NCBI RefSeq assembly: GCF_002776525.5
Contig: NC_045452.1
Coordinates: forward strand, 28,308,206 to 28,372,205
Reading direction: 5' to 3'
DNA: 64,000 nucleotides
Source of the DNA: Piliocolobus tephrosceles
Lineage: Eukaryota; Chordata; Mammalia; Primates; Cercopithecidae
The notes below the pieces were generated by a model, which had not been told where the DNA came from, searched no databases, and was given only the letters and a program-made list of their open reading frames with translations. Within the stretch, counting starts at the first letter, position 1, and each line of letters starts with the position of its first letter. Position numbers and translations under genes: made by a program. Below, in pieces: positions 35,885 to 47,244 of this stretch.

Positions 35885-36000
35885 ATTCCTGGCTTCATCC
35901 CACCAGCACCCCCGCCTCCAGCTGTGACAACCAAAAATGTCTGATTTTGTCAAATGTCCCTGGGGACAAAATCACCCCTAGTGGAGAACCGCCGGGCTAG
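35885..36000. mobile_element. hAT/MER-like DNA-transposon remnant
   Basis: CACCAGCACCCCCGCCTCCA, GCTGTGACAACCAAAAATGT and CCCCTAGTGGAGAACCGC resemble a common Charlie-type MER consensus. A related piece is at 54040. Confidence 0.5.
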
Positions 36001-36009
36001 AGGCTTTGA

Positions 36010-36120
36010 TGTCTTGTACCCATTATAAAATGAGGTCCTAGAGCTGCCTCAAGAAGTAAATGAGAAAATACATAGAGAATCATCTAGAGCAGTAACCAGC
36101 ACAGCAGAGCACTCACTAAA
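36010..36120 (-). mobile_element. MIR-like remnant
   Basis: ATTATAAAATGAGGTCCTAG, AAATGAGAAAATACATAG and ACCAGCACAGCAGAGCACTC with CTAAACATTAG follow the reversed MIR order. Confidence 0.55.
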
Positions 36121-36136
36121 CATTAGCTCCAGTCCA

Positions 36137-36440
36137 GCCAGGCGTGGTGGCTCACGCCTGCAAACCCAGCACTTTGGGAAGCCAAGACACACGAATCACG
36201 TGAGGTCAGGAGTTTGAGACCAGCCTGGCCAACAAGGCAAAACCCAGCCTCTACTAAAAATACAAAACATTAGCGGGGCGGGGCGTGGTGATGCATGCCT
36301 GTAGTCCCAGCTACCCAGGAGGCTGAGGCAGGAGAATCACTTGAACCTGAGAGGTACAGGCTGCGGTGAGCTGAGATCACACCACTGAACTCCAGCCTGG
36401 GTGACACAGTGAGATTCTGTCTCAAAACACGTGCACGCAC
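36137..36440 (+). mobile_element. Alu
   Basis: Complete but diverged body. The tail is replaced by a CA/CG-rich microsatellite at 36427-36465. Confidence 0.92.
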
Positions 36441-36465
36441 GTGTGCGCGCACACACATACACACG
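36427..36465. repeat. CA/CG alternating purine-pyrimidine tract
   Basis: Alternating CACGTGCACGCACGTGTGCG followed by CGCACACACATACACAC, which has Z-DNA potential. Confidence 0.8.
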
Positions 36466-37149
36466 ACCATTAGCTATAGTCCCTGCCATCTTGAGGGACA
36501 GAGACATGGAAGTGTGTGAACCACACCCAGCATGGGGGTCAACCGACAAAAGCATAAACAAGGCACCCAGGAAGCTTCAAGGGAGGAAACCTATGATCCA
36601 TCCGAGGAGGTCGGGAAACTTCCAGAACCTTCTCAGCAGAGGACAGCTGCTGAAGCAGATTTTCAGGGAGGCCCGTGATGGGCAGATGGATGGGGAGGAG
36701 ACGCGTTTCAGACGAAGGGATAGCAGGTGCAGAGGGGAGACGGAACAGGGCCCTGTGTCTGGACCCACAGGAGCCAGGTCGGAGCCTGCCCCACGTCCTC
36801 GAGCAGTTTAACAAACAGCAGAACTACACTGGTTACGAAAAGACCAAGGGGCTGAGAACGGAGCAACACAAGCCCATGCTTCCCACAGTTGATTAGAACC
36901 CTCTGCGGAGCGGAGAAACCTGGGAGGGCGTCCCAGGCACATGTGAGATGCCGGAGCCTTAAGGCTTCCTATCCCTGTCCCTTCGGAGAGTGGGATGGCA
37001 GCAGACCCCAACCACAGTCCCAACGCCGGGAGCAGGTGGCAGCCCTCCTTTCCCTGCAAAGTCAGGGGAATCCACAGATCCTGGGGCCTTGGACTTCTCT
37101 AAGGCCCAAATGGATTTCAGGGACATGGGAGAGCTGTCAGTATTTTCTC

Positions 37150-37530
37150 CAGCATCAAATTTGTTGAGCTTTTCCTGAAATTAATTGCTACTTCCTTCAT
37201 CCAGCTCCTGCTGTCTCCTGTCCCGCAACACAGGAAGCCAGGGGCTTTCAGCAGCCACTTGGGCTGATTCCAGCCTTGCAACCGTGAGGCCCCCGAGCTC
37301 AGCTTACCAGAGAGCAAGTAATAAAACCCCTGTGACGACAGCGCCACTTTCATCGTGAATAAATGAGCTCAATTACCTCCATGCAGAAAAAGGAGCGCTT
37401 CAAAGGGAAAGAGGGAAAAGGGGAGGAAGAGGGACGGAGTAGAAATAATCAGTCTTAATTAGCCTTATCTCCGAGGGAAATACATATGATAATTTTGGTA
37501 CCCAAAGAGATTCAAATTAGTCTCATGCCA
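37150..37530. promoter_or_regulatory. Repeat-free AT-rich tract with homeodomain/GATA motifs
   Basis: Contains TTAATTG (37181), TAATTA (37456-37461), CTTATCT (37464-37470) and ATTACATGTG, with no recognisable mobile element. It is a candidate intronic enhancer by motif content only. Confidence 0.25.
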
Positions 37531-38689
37531 ATCATTACATGTGAGTGGGTCTTATTGGTGATGACAGACTTGGCCGTTCCCCAGTCATTAGTTTTCTAAA
37601 AATGACTCTCCTGATGAAAAGAAAACCTGAGCAGCTCAGAATGTGGATTACCCGCAATGGGTCAGTCATCTTCAGAAGGATCTGCTGGCACAGGGATCCC
37701 CAGAGGCCTCGGCCACCCCTGCCCAGTGCTGCCCCCAGCTCACTGCAGCCTGGACTGGTGGCCTGGGAGGCCGATGCCGGGTCTCAAAGCCACGCGAGAC
37801 GTTGCGCTAAAGCTTCTGACTCGTCTGACAAAGCCAGAGGTGGGAGGTGCTTACATGGTCCCCTCTACCCACGAAAGAGCCACCGGCGCAAATGAACTTG
37901 GTCACCCCCCGGAATGGGCCGGGGAAGGTCTGGCTGTGTGCGCTGGCCTGGTATACAGTAGGTACTCAGTATCTGCGGAGTAAAGATGGTGCCCTTGCCA
38001 ACTCCTGGGAGTGCAACAGCCCCCTCCCAGGGACCCGCGGCCAGGGCTTCTTCATCTCAAGCAGGAAAGTCGGCGAAGCGCCCTCCACTCAGGCCACATG
38101 GCGGGCACTGGCTCGGGGAAGGGGCACTTACCATGCTGGCCGCTGCTACATCCAAGCTGACGCTTCAGAGAGGCAGAGCAGCCCGCTCAAGGCTGTGAGG
38201 GGCAAAGGGGAGGAAGGGGACCTTGGGAAGCTGACACAGAACAGGAATCCACCGAAACTCAGAGCAGGGGAGGGGGCCTGGTTCAGGCCTGCTCACACCT
38301 GGAGCCATCCGCACCCCCAAACCCAACGCAGGTGTGGGCTGTGGGAGGCGGGGGTCTCCCGCCGTCTCTGCCTGCCTGCCTTGCCCACAGCCAAGCCCCG
38401 GTATAGCCAGGAATCTAGGATTAGCACTCAGTGAGAGACAGCGGGGCGAGAGCCCCAGATGCAGACGGCACCAACACACAGCCACAGACTAGCAGGCGTG
38501 GGAACACCACGGGGCAGGTGACCACAGTGCCTTCCTTCCACCCGCCGTATGACCAGAGGGCCACCAACCTGGGGTGCAAGAGGTCAGAGCCGGGAGCCCC
38601 GTTGCATCAGGCTGCCAACACCCACGCTGGTGGTTTTCCCTCCACTTCTGATGCAGAGAACCTTGGAAGCCATCCTTCCTCTTTCTCTG

Positions 38690-39465
38690 CTCCCCTGCGC
38701 TCTTCCTGCCTGATAAATACCTGCTAATACCTCAAACCCTTGTTATAAGCTCGATAAACTTGTGCTATGTGCTGCTAACGAGCAGCTAACGATTGCTCAG
38801 GTGTTTATGTTAAACAGATTAATCCAGGACTCAGTAGATGGAAGAGTCTCAACGTTATCTCCGGTATGAACCAAATGCCGCCTAATCCCAGAGAGCTTTC
38901 AGAAAAAAAAAGAGACTATTCACCACTGGGACCATTGTAAACTCATTTTTCAAATGAGGCATCATTTTATAGAACAGACGATCAAAGACCAAAGCAAGAT
39001 TTGTGGCTGAGATGCAGAGAACGTGTGTTTTTGTACCTCTCGGGGTGGCTCTTTATTTTTAAAAAACACCGTTGGCTACATTTGGAGTAATTCATCTTGG
39101 TGATGAGTCAGGACGTATCAAGGAAAGAACGTCTTCAGAAGCGGGGGAATGAGTCACGAAATTTCTACGGTGACAGGGAGCATGAAACAACGGGATTTCA
39201 AGACCCAAATGATTAATGGCTCAACACTTTCCACCCGGTTCCGCTGTTTTACGCTAACCAATTAAGCCCGCAATCTGGAATAAAGTACTTTAACCTGAGA
39301 GCCACTTAAAAGCAACTCATGTCACTTCGTGCGTTTAGGTTTCCTTTTAAGTGTATCTCAGCCTTGTCCTACTGTTCTCCTAAAGCACGCAGTTAAGTCG
39401 AGCAGGGGAGGTAAGCCGTGGGCTACGGTCAGGGAAGCCCCGAGCTGGCTAAGAAAGTGCCATTG
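38690..39465. promoter_or_regulatory. Repeat-free tract with paired AP-1 motifs
   Basis: TGAGTCA occurs at 39104-39110 and again at 39150-39156. ATCAAAG (TCF/LEF-type) lies at 38981-38987, with several TAAT cores (GATTAATGG, CCAATTAAG). No repeat is recognisable over about 775 bp. Enhancer function is inference. Confidence 0.3.
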
Positions 39466-39467
39466 CT

Positions 39468-39772
39468 GACCGGGTGCGGGGGCTCACGCTTGTAATCCCA
39501 GCACTTTGGGAGGCCGAGGCGGGTGGAACACATGAGATCAGGAGTTCAAGACCAGCCTGACCCATGCGGTGAAACCCCCGTCTCTACTAAAAATACACAA
39601 ATTAGCCGAGCGTGGTGTCACGTGCCTGTAATCCCAGCTACTTGCAGGGCTGAGGCAGGGGAATCGCTTGAACCCGGCAGGCGGAGGTCGCAGTGAGCCA
39701 AGACTGTGCCACTGCACTCCGGCCTGGGCGACTGAGTGGGACTCCATCTCAAAAAAAGAAAAAAAAAAAAAG
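39468..39772 (+). mobile_element. Alu, about 185 bp from exon 2
   Basis: Complete body with an AAAAAAAGAAAAAA tail. It lies downstream of exon 2 in transcript terms. Confidence 0.93.
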
Positions 39773-39956
39773 TACTGTTACTGAGATCATCTCAAAGTTC
39801 GTGGAGCCCACACCTGGGCCCAGCGCCCGTTCTCCAACTGTTTTCCCTGGACGGAAGTAAACAGAGGAAACCACCCGAAACCCTCGGCCATGCGAACTGG
39901 GGATGCGTGCACAAAGCCAGGGTGAGCCCAGCCACCTGCAGGCCCCAGGCACCTAC

Positions 39957-40595
39957 CAGTGAAGTCCTGGAAGCACTCGCAGGTGTAGCCGCCCTCGCGG
40001 CTGCGGCAGCGGCCGTTGGCGCCACACGGGTTGGAGTAGCAGAGGTCGATCTCCGTCTCGCAGTAGTCGCCGGTGAAGCCGGGCGGGCAGCGGCAGCGCA
40101 GGCCGTTGACGGGGTGGATGGGCCGGAAGAGCACGGTGGTGGAGCTGAGGAAGGGCGCCGAGCTGTCGAAGCGCAGCACGGACACGCACTTCATGTAGTT
40201 CTCGCAGGGCTCACGCAGGCAGATGTTGTCGTCGAAGGGCAGCACGCGCTGCGTGGAGATGGTGGTCAGCAGTGTCCGGTTCAGGTAGATCTGCTCCTGC
40301 AGGTCCTCCGACGGGAAGAACTGGCCGCGGACGCCGCCAGGCAGCAGCGCCGAGAAGGTCACGTTCAGGATGTTGGAGCTGACGTCCGTGTCGTTCTGAA
40401 CGTTGAAGACGAAGACGTCGTCCTTGGTGGTGGACAGCACCGCGGCCACCCCCTCCACGAAGAGGGCCAGCAGCGGGGACAGGAACTTCTCCTGGGACAT
40501 GTTCTCCAGGCGGACAGTGATGCTGTTGGTCAGCATGTCGTCCGTGATGATGGTGACACGCAGGGTGCAGAAGGCCGTGACGCTGTGGATGCCAT
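39957..40595 (-). CDS. CELSR1: CELSR1 internal coding exon (probably exon 2): post-cadherin region, EGF-like 1 and most of EGF-like 2
   Basis: CELSR1 is a cell-surface adhesion GPCR with cadherin repeats that acts in planar cell polarity through homophilic contacts. This exon is 639 nt. Its acceptor follows a pyrimidine-rich TTCCTTGTGTCTGCAG and its donor reads ACTG|GTAGGT; it enters and leaves in phase 1 (Asp codon G|AT, Gly codon G|GA). It encodes 212 complete codons starting DGIHSVTAFC, with sequons at about residues 32, 68, 78 and 106 (NMS, NDT, NVT, NRT). EGF-like 1 has six cysteines at about residues 126, 131, 137, 168, 170 and 179. EGF-like 2 (starting near IDLCYSNPCG) has five cysteines; its sixth lies in the next exon. 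In human numbering, recalled and approximate, the exon begins near residue 1180 of about 3014. The wording matches CELSR1 rather than CELSR2 or CELSR3 as I remember them. The exon is CpG-dense. I see no frameshift or stop. Confidence 0.96.
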
Positions 40596-40689
40596 CTGCA
40601 GACACAAGGAAAGTCAGGGTCATTCAGATGCTGCCGGAGTCACAGGTCCTACAGGCCCCATCCCAGGAGCCGCCTCAGGCATGCTTGTC

Positions 40690-40850
40690 AAAGGAGAGAG
40701 CATGGGCATCCCCACTCCCCACTCCCCATTCTCCACCCACGACCACCACCTTGACCCTCCCTCCTCCGGCACCCTGGCCCCCCCTCCTCCAGCACCCTGG
40801 CCCCCACCCCCCACAATCACCACCCTGGCCCCCACCCTGGCTTCCTAAAG
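40690..40850. repeat. C-rich imperfect repeat
   Basis: CCCCACT units at 40712-40730, then four imperfect copies of CACCCTGGCCCCC between 40770 and 40840, about 100-250 bp upstream of exon 2 in transcript terms. It reads as G-rich on the coding strand. Confidence 0.75.
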
Positions 40851-42104
40851 CACAGCCCCAATCACCTATTTCTCTGGCTCCAAAGCCCTCAGAGGGCCCC
40901 AAAGCGCTCAGCAGGGCACCCTGACAACCACTGGGATTCAGCCCCTCACTGCCCAAAACTCCTCACACGCTTTGGTCCAGCCACATGGGGACTTGAAGCC
41001 CCCTTTTACCTCCTCTGCACCTGCCCTGGCCTCCAGGGATCCTACCCTGCCCAACCTCCCAACAGTTCTTCCTGTCCTCACAGCTCAGCTCAAACTCTGC
41101 CGTGCCGGGCAAGCCCCCCGGTCCTGCCCAGGGGATGTCCTCACCGACATGCTGTGCTGAGAGTCCCACTTAGCCCGGCTACACCCAGGCAAGTCCACAC
41201 GCCCAGCACACAGGAGGTGCTGAGGAGCACCGCTTTACAAAGATACGCAGTGGCCTCTCAGCCAGCAGTAAACACATCATCAAGTGCGGTACTTAGGAGT
41301 CTGAGGCCAAGACGGTGGAACACCTTGTTTGCAAAGGCGCATGCATCACCGGTTCCAGGCCCATAATTGTACAAGACATTCAAGGGGCGGGCCATGGGTA
41401 CCAGTGGCTCCCAGGGACGGAGCAGCGGCCCATGCCCAGGGGCCTTCACCTGCCACCTCCAGGCCCGGGCTCAGACGTGGGGTGGGAATTGCAGAATAGC
41501 CTGCCAAGTCCAGGTCCTCCAGGCCTGGCTCGGATTCTGTGTTCCAGGAGCCCCCACCCCATGAGGCCCCTGCCTGTGGCCCCCACCAGAGCTCCCACCC
41601 TGGTTTCTATGGAGTGTGGGGCCCCTGTCACCCCTTAGAGTCCTGGGCCTCAGTAACTGCCCCAGTCAGGAGGACAGGAGCCGGGCAGGGAGCCAGAGAG
41701 GGCCAGGCCCTCCGCCCTCTCATTCTGGGGACTGTGAGGAAGTGTCTGGGCCTTTGGAGGGTGATGAGGCCCAGAGGCCTCCTTGTCACCCCGAGCCCAG
41801 CAACGTGCCCGACAAGCACAGCGGCACGCGGGGAGCCCGAGAGGTAACAGAACGAGAGCAGCAGGTGGCTCCGCACCTGGCACTTTCCCAGCACCAGGAG
41901 CCACCAGTCACATATGAGAGGGACTTAGAGTCATGTAATTTGTCTAAACAACGAAGAAATGCAACCACTCCAGAAGCCACAGATGCGTCCAGGTGCAATG
42001 GACCCAAGATCCCAAGAGATTATAACAGAACCAGCATCACCCCCAGTTCACAGGTGAGGAAAACAGAGGCAGAAGCCAAATTTCACACCCAGGAACGTGG
42101 GCCC

Positions 42105-42221
42105 GGCTGGGGGTGCCCAGCTCCCATCCCAGTAACGACACCTGGCTGGGGGTGCCCAGCTCCCACCCCAGTAATGACACCCGGCTGGGGGTGCCCAGCT
42201 CCCATCCCAGTAACGACACCC
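42105..42221. repeat. Minisatellite, three 39-bp units
   Basis: Units start at 42105, 42144 and 42183 with GGCTGGGGGTGCCCAGCTCC. Only three or four positions differ among the units. Confidence 0.95.
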
Positions 42222-43034
42222 GAGCCGTGCCCTGGGTGCTGTTGCTCTGCCAGGTGGCCCTCAGACCATGACATTAATATTTGTACAACCTTGGTGTGGG
42301 GAGGTTGCCCCTGGCTCTGGCATAAACCCAGAGCCCTTCGAGGCTACACAGTTGTGTTGGCAACTGCCACAGAGCACCTCCGAGTGGGAAGGAGCAGCGC
42401 AGAGGGTGTCCGCAGAGCCCAGAGGCAGAGGACCGGTGGCTGTAAGGAGTGGGGAAAAACAACAACAAGGCAAAAAGGTCTGAGGCAAAGGACATGGTGG
42501 GAGACGGCCTGACAGTGCGTTCCTTCCCTCCCTAAGCCCAGGTGCTCCTGCTCCGAAGGGGGCCTCCACTCCTCTGCCCTGGAGCAGGGTGGCCCTGAGA
42601 CGGCTGGGTCCCACAGGATGTGGCAGGAAACACATCCTCCAGTTCCTGGCCCAGGCCCCAAGAGGGCTGGAAGGTTCTGCCTCTTTCCTCCTGGTGCCCA
42701 CACCCCACACTAGAGAGGGCACGTCACGGAGAAGGCAGCACTCCCGTCCAGGGCCCCGGCCAACGGAAGCCCCAGACCCCAGATGTGACCTGCCGGGCTG
42801 CTGAGGCTTGAGCCACCCCAGGGAGGGCCCGGACACCACAGAGCACCAGCCCCTCAGTGAGCCTGGCCACACTGTGAGTAGGTAATACGCCTGGAGTTGG
42901 AGGCCATAGGTTTGAGACGCTTTGTTACACAGCACCAGACGACCAAAACCAATACAGTCCACTCATAGACCAACCGCTCATCAACTTAAACCACTCATCA
43001 ACTTAAAACATTAAACCTCACTCCCCAGCATATA

Positions 43035-43405
43035 CGATACTAATGTGTTGCTGGTAACCAAACTGTGTCTCCTCAAAATTCTAACCCAAGGTGAGGGGTT
43101 TTGGAGATGAGGCCTCTGGGAGGTAATGAGGGTTAATGATGAGGTTACGAGGGTGGGGCCCCACGAGGGGATTTGCATCCTCACAGGAAGAGACAGCTGA
43201 GAGCTCTCTCCTCTCCTTCACATCAGGACGCAGCAAGAAGGCACTGTCTACCAGCCAGGAGAACAAAGCCCACGGGAACCCGGCCGCGCTGCCTTCCTGA
43301 TTCTGGACTTGCAGCCTCAAGAACTGTAAGAAAACAAATGTTCGTTGTTTAAGCCACCCAATCTGTGGTATTTTTAAATGGTAGCCCTAGCAGACTGACA
43401 TATAT
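43035..43405 (+). mobile_element. MLT1-type LTR, sense
   Basis: Contains CAAACTGTGTCTCCTCAAAA, GAGGCCTCTGGGAGGTAATG, GGACGCAGCAAGAAGGCACT and GTTGTTTAAGCCACCCAATC, the MLT1 order. It is not interrupted. Confidence 0.78.
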
Positions 43406-43438
43406 TAATATAATTCAATTAAAATAAATTAACATGTG

Positions 43439-43742
43439 GCCGGGCGCGGTGGCTCAAGCCTGTAATCCCAGCACTTTGGGAGGCCGAGACGGGCGGATCA
43501 CGAGGTCAGGAGATCGGGACCATCCTGGCTAACACGGTGAAACCCCGTCTCTACTAAAAAAAATACAAAAAACTAGCCGGGCGAGGTGGTGGGCGCCTGT
43601 AGTCCCAGCTACTCGGGAGGCTGAGGCAGGAGAATGGCGTAAACCCGGGAGGCGGAGCTTGCAGTGAGCTGAGATCCGGCCACTGCACTCCAGCCCGGGC
43701 GAGAGATCAAGACTCTGTCTCAAAATAATTAATTAATTAATT
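43439..43742 (+). mobile_element. AluY, Old World monkey type
   Basis: Carries CTCAAGCCTG, GAGACGGGCGG, ACTAGCCGGGCGAGG and GAGATCCGGCCACTG. Low divergence apart from the tail, which is an (AATT)n run. Confidence 0.95.
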
Positions 43743-43889
43743 AATTAACATGCTAAACAATGTTATACAATGTTAACCTAAGTTAATATAGTTTTGCCCT
43801 ATGCAATGCTCATAAATAACTTTTAATTTGCTACATCCCGTTTATATATTCCTTTGCCAAAAATAAATTGTAAACATTCGGCGACCCTA

Positions 43890-44405
43890 AGCTTAAGCAG
43901 TCATTCCTTCTGGAAGCCGAAACACACACACCAAAGACAAAGAAACCACCTAAACACCTATCAGCTGGGAAACGTATAACCCAGCGAGAGGGGCCACACG
44001 ATGGACTATTACGCTGTCATCAACATCAGTGTGTCTAAAATATGTGCAAATAAAATGAAAGGGACACGCACCGCGTGATCCCATTTTGTGAGGGGCTGCT
44101 TTACTTATGCACGAACATGTTATATATGTATAGAAAACTCTGGAAGGATGCTGCAGCGACTCCTACAAAGGACATACAAGGGATGGGGTGGCAGAGAGAA
44201 AACGGCCTTCCTACTTCACTGCTCATTTTGTTATGGAGATGTCTTACAATTAGCGTGTACTATTTGGGTTGCTACGAATGCAATCCTTTTGTAACAAAAT
44301 AAAAAGATGAGTCAACCACACCTTTGTTCACAGCAGCGCTATTACAACAGCTAAAACACGGAAGTGACCCATGTCCACCCACAGATTAATGGATAAAAAA
44401 AATGT
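43890..44405 (+). mobile_element. Old L1 3'-end fragments
   Basis: ACCTAAACACCTATCAGCTG, GATGGACTATTACGCTGTCA, GCACCGCGTGATCCCATTTT and, after 44310, TTCACAGCAGCGCTATTACA follow an ancient L1-type 3' arrangement. Confidence 0.6.
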
Positions 44406-44407
44406 GG

Positions 44408-44712
44408 CCCGGCCAGGCGCAGTGGCTCACGCCTCTAATCATAACACTTTGGGAGGCTGAGGCGGGTGGATCACGAGGTCAGGAGCTCGAGACCAGCCTG
44501 GGTAATGTGGCGAAACCCTGTCTCTACTAAAAATACAAAAATTGGCTGGACGTGGTGGTGCGCCCCTGTAATCTTAGCTACTTGGGAGGCTGAGGCATGA
44601 GAATCGCTTGAACCTGGGAGGCGGAGGTTGCAGTGAGCTGAGATTGCGCCGCTGCACTCCAGCCTGGGGGACAGAGCAAGGCTCTGTCTCCCCCCAAAAA
44701 AGAAAAATCTTA
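44408..44712 (+). mobile_element. Alu
   Basis: Inserted in the L1 remnant. The tail begins CTCCCCCCAAAAAAG. Confidence 0.93.
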
Positions 44713-44774
44713 AAAATAGGCATTGCTTGGCCACATGCTGAACACCCCTGGGGTCTGCCAGCCGCAGTTTCCCT

Positions 44775-45080
44775 CCACCATCATCCTCATGTGGCAGCCA
44801 GAGTGGTCTTCCTAAAATATTGACCTCATCGCCCTGCTCCCTTGTGGCCCCTAACGGCACCCAGCATAAAATCCACACCCCTCTGTCCTGTGGTCTACGT
44901 GATCTGTCCCTGTCATTCTGTGACAGCTTTTCCTGCCCTGGGGCCTTTGGACGTCCCCTTGCTGGAGCACTGCCCACCTTCTCAGACACTAGCTTCACCC
45001 CGGGTCCCTCACTGGAGGATCCTCCATGCCGACCCCTCACTCCCATCTGCCACATCCCAACTTCAGTTCTTGCACAGGAG
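44775..45080 (+). mobile_element. L2-like remnant
   Basis: CATAAAATCCACACCCCTCT, TGGTCTACGTGATCTGTCCC, CCTGCCCTGGGGCCTTTGGA and CTGGAGCACTGCCCACC match the familiar L2 segment order. Confidence 0.6.
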
Positions 45081-45097
45081 TGCCAGGGCTCTCTCTG

Positions 45098-45396
45098 TTT
45101 GTTTGTTTGTTTTGAGATGGAGTCTCACTCTGTTGCCCAGGCTGCAGTGCAATGACATGATCTCAGCTCCCCGCAACCTCTGCCTCCCGAGTTCAAGTGA
45201 TTCTCCTGCCTCAGTCTCCCAAGTAACTGGGATTACGGACATACGCCACCACGCCCAGCTAATTTTTGTATTTTTAGTAGAGACGAGGTTTCACCATGTT
45301 GGCCAGGCTGGTCTCGAACTCCTGACCTCAAGTGATCCACGCACTTCGGCCTCCCAAAGTGCTGGGATTATAGGCGTGGGCCACCGCACCCGGCCT
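45098..45396 (-). mobile_element. Alu
   Basis: TTTGTTTGTTTG tail. GCCAGGGCTCTCTC before and TAGGGCTCTGATTT after suggest the target-site duplication AGGGCTCT. Confidence 0.93.
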
Positions 45397-46229
45397 AGGG
45401 CTCTGATTTTTTTATTTGTTTACATCTGTTTCTTTCCCCATGAGTCCCTGAGGACCCAGAGCCTATAGGTCTTGTTCCTGCTGCACTCGTCACCTTTAGA
45501 ACAGCTCCTGGCACTCAGAGCCACTGGATAAACGTTTGTAGAAAAAAGGGAAGGAGGGAGGAGCAGGGAGAGAGAGGCAAAGGGGCCAGAGAAGCATGGT
45601 GTCGCTTTAACTCCAACATCAACATTTACACAAACAGCATAATGAGACTCCATGTTTTCACGTAAGCTATTTTTTTTGTGCCTGTTTGACTTTTTTTTTT
45701 TTTTTAATGTCCATTACAATAATACAGATAGGGTACTGTTTACTTCCTCGTGGCAGTTGTTATGAAACATGCTTTTATCTTAAACCACACATGGATGTGT
45801 TTGTTCTGGACCAACGTATAAAGGCTGTACTGATTTTAAGCTAAAAGCCCAGGCCTTCTTGGGGTGCCCTGAGCTAGTCTGACCCCCACACGTTGGGTGG
45901 AGGCTGCAGCACTGGGGCCTTCCTGGGGGCAGCCCAGGAAGGCACAGCACAGAGAAACACCCCGGAACAAGGATCCATATTCTAGGGACATCTATCTTCA
46001 CTCAGGCACAAAACAATGACGTAACAGACAGAAAATAGCATTAAATATTAACGACCGTGAAGTGTGCTAGAGAACACGAGGAGTGCCTTAATATTAATCC
46101 TAACATCAATTTCCTTCGAGACCATGGCCCTGCCCAGGTTACCCGGCCACAGTGAATTTGCTTTTTACTTAAGTAGTCTGGGTTGGATTTTGAACCACCT
46201 GCAGCTTAAGCCTTCAGACACACACATCT

Positions 46230-46370
46230 AAACGCCACCAATATGGGAATGCTGAGCCAAGCACAGCCTATCCCCACAATGGAATATGATGCAGCTAAAC
46301 CACACAGTAGCACAAACCTCCGTTTTTGGCAGAGATGGATCAAGACAACATGATGTTAGGTTACAAGAAA
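46230..46370 (+). mobile_element. Old L1 3'-end fragment
   Basis: CCACAATGGAATATGATGCA and GATGGATCAAGACAACATGA resemble ancient L1 3' sequence. Confidence 0.45.
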
Positions 46371-46371
46371 C

Positions 46372-46672
46372 AGGCCAGGCGCAGTGGCTCACATCTGTAA
46401 TCCCAGCACTTTGGGAGGCCGAGGTGCGTGGATCACCAGAGGTCAGGAGTTTGAGACCAGCCTGGCCAACATGGTGAAACCCCGTCTCTACTAAAAATAC
46501 AAAAAGTAGTGGGGCATTGTGGTACACATCTGTAATCCCAGCTACTTGGGAGACTGAGGCAGGGGAATCACTTGACCCTGGGAGTCGGAGGCTGCAGTGA
46601 GTCAAGATGGCACCACTGCAGCCTGGGTGACAGAGTGAGAGTCCATCTCAAAAAATAAAAATAAAAATAGAA
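46372..46672 (+). mobile_element. Alu
   Basis: Full body with an AAAATAAAAATAAAAATAG tail and a small deletion before CAGCCTGGGTGACAG. Confidence 0.92.
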
Positions 46673-46834
46673 AAGGAAGGAGTTACTCTTTCACACAAAA
46701 CAAAACAAAACAAAAACTGTTTCTACGTGAGCCCAGAGAGCTATCGGCACTGTTGACAGTAGTTCTGTCTGCGTTGCTGATTTTTTTTTTTAAACCTAAT
46801 TTTGAAACAGTTTTAGATTTATAAAAAAATTACT

Positions 46835-47124
46835 GGCCGGGCGCGGTGGCTCAAGCCTGTAATCCCAGCACTTTGGGAGGCCGAGACGGGCGGATCACGA
46901 GGTCAGGAGATCGAGACCATCCTGGCTAACATGGTGAAACCCCGTCTCTACTAAAAATACAAAAAAGACTAGCCGGGCGAGGTGGCGGGCGCCTGTAGTC
47001 CCAGCTACTCGGGAGGCTGAGGCAGGAGAATGGCGTGAACCCGGGAGGCGGAGCTTGCAGTGAGCTGAGATCCGGCCACTGAACTCCAGCCTGGGCGACA
47101 GAGCGAGACTCTGTCTCAAAAAAA
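46835..47124 (+). mobile_element. AluY, Old World monkey type
   Basis: One of the least diverged Alus in the window. It shares the GAGATCCGGCCACTG and ACTAGCCGGGCGAGG variants with the copy at 43439. Confidence 0.95.
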
Positions 47125-47126
47125 TA

Positions 47127-47165
<39 letters not shown>

Positions 47166-47167
47166 AT
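47125..47167. repeat. (AAAT)n in an Alu tail
   Basis: About ten uninterrupted AAAT units growing from the A-tail of the adjoining Alu. Confidence 0.95.
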
Positions 47168-47244
47168 TACTAATACAGAACGATCCCAGAGATCCCATAC
47201 CCAGGCCCCTATTAGTTACGTGATTACATTAGCACAGTAGGTTT

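Larger units (their letters stand above)
14793..39956 (-). other. CELSR1: CELSR1 intron 2 (25.2 kb)
   Basis: Complete intron between the 639-nt and 223-nt exons, from GT at 39956-39955 to AG at 14794-14793. It holds about a dozen Alus, LTR fragments near 17.7, 21.2, 28.0, 30.1 and 31.0 kb, an old LINE at 16.2-17.1 kb, and the CATC microsatellite with a gap at 25.5-25.85 kb. Long non-repetitive tracts include 19680-21170, 22170-24150, 24455-25500, 25870-27970, 28410-30100, 31860-33000, 33305-34360 and 36445-39465. No open frame in these tracts looks like an exon. Confidence 0.9.

Noticed and set aside
39736..40848. 370-codon open frame on the plus strand
   Set aside because: It is the antisense shadow of CELSR1 exon 2 and its flanks. 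The minus strand gives the correct EGF-domain protein with matching splice sites, and the plus frame is low-complexity V/A/E/G text.
41616..42512. 298-codon open frame on the plus strand
   Set aside because: It runs through the 39-bp minisatellite and GC-rich intron, has no recognisable domain, and no splice signals support it.
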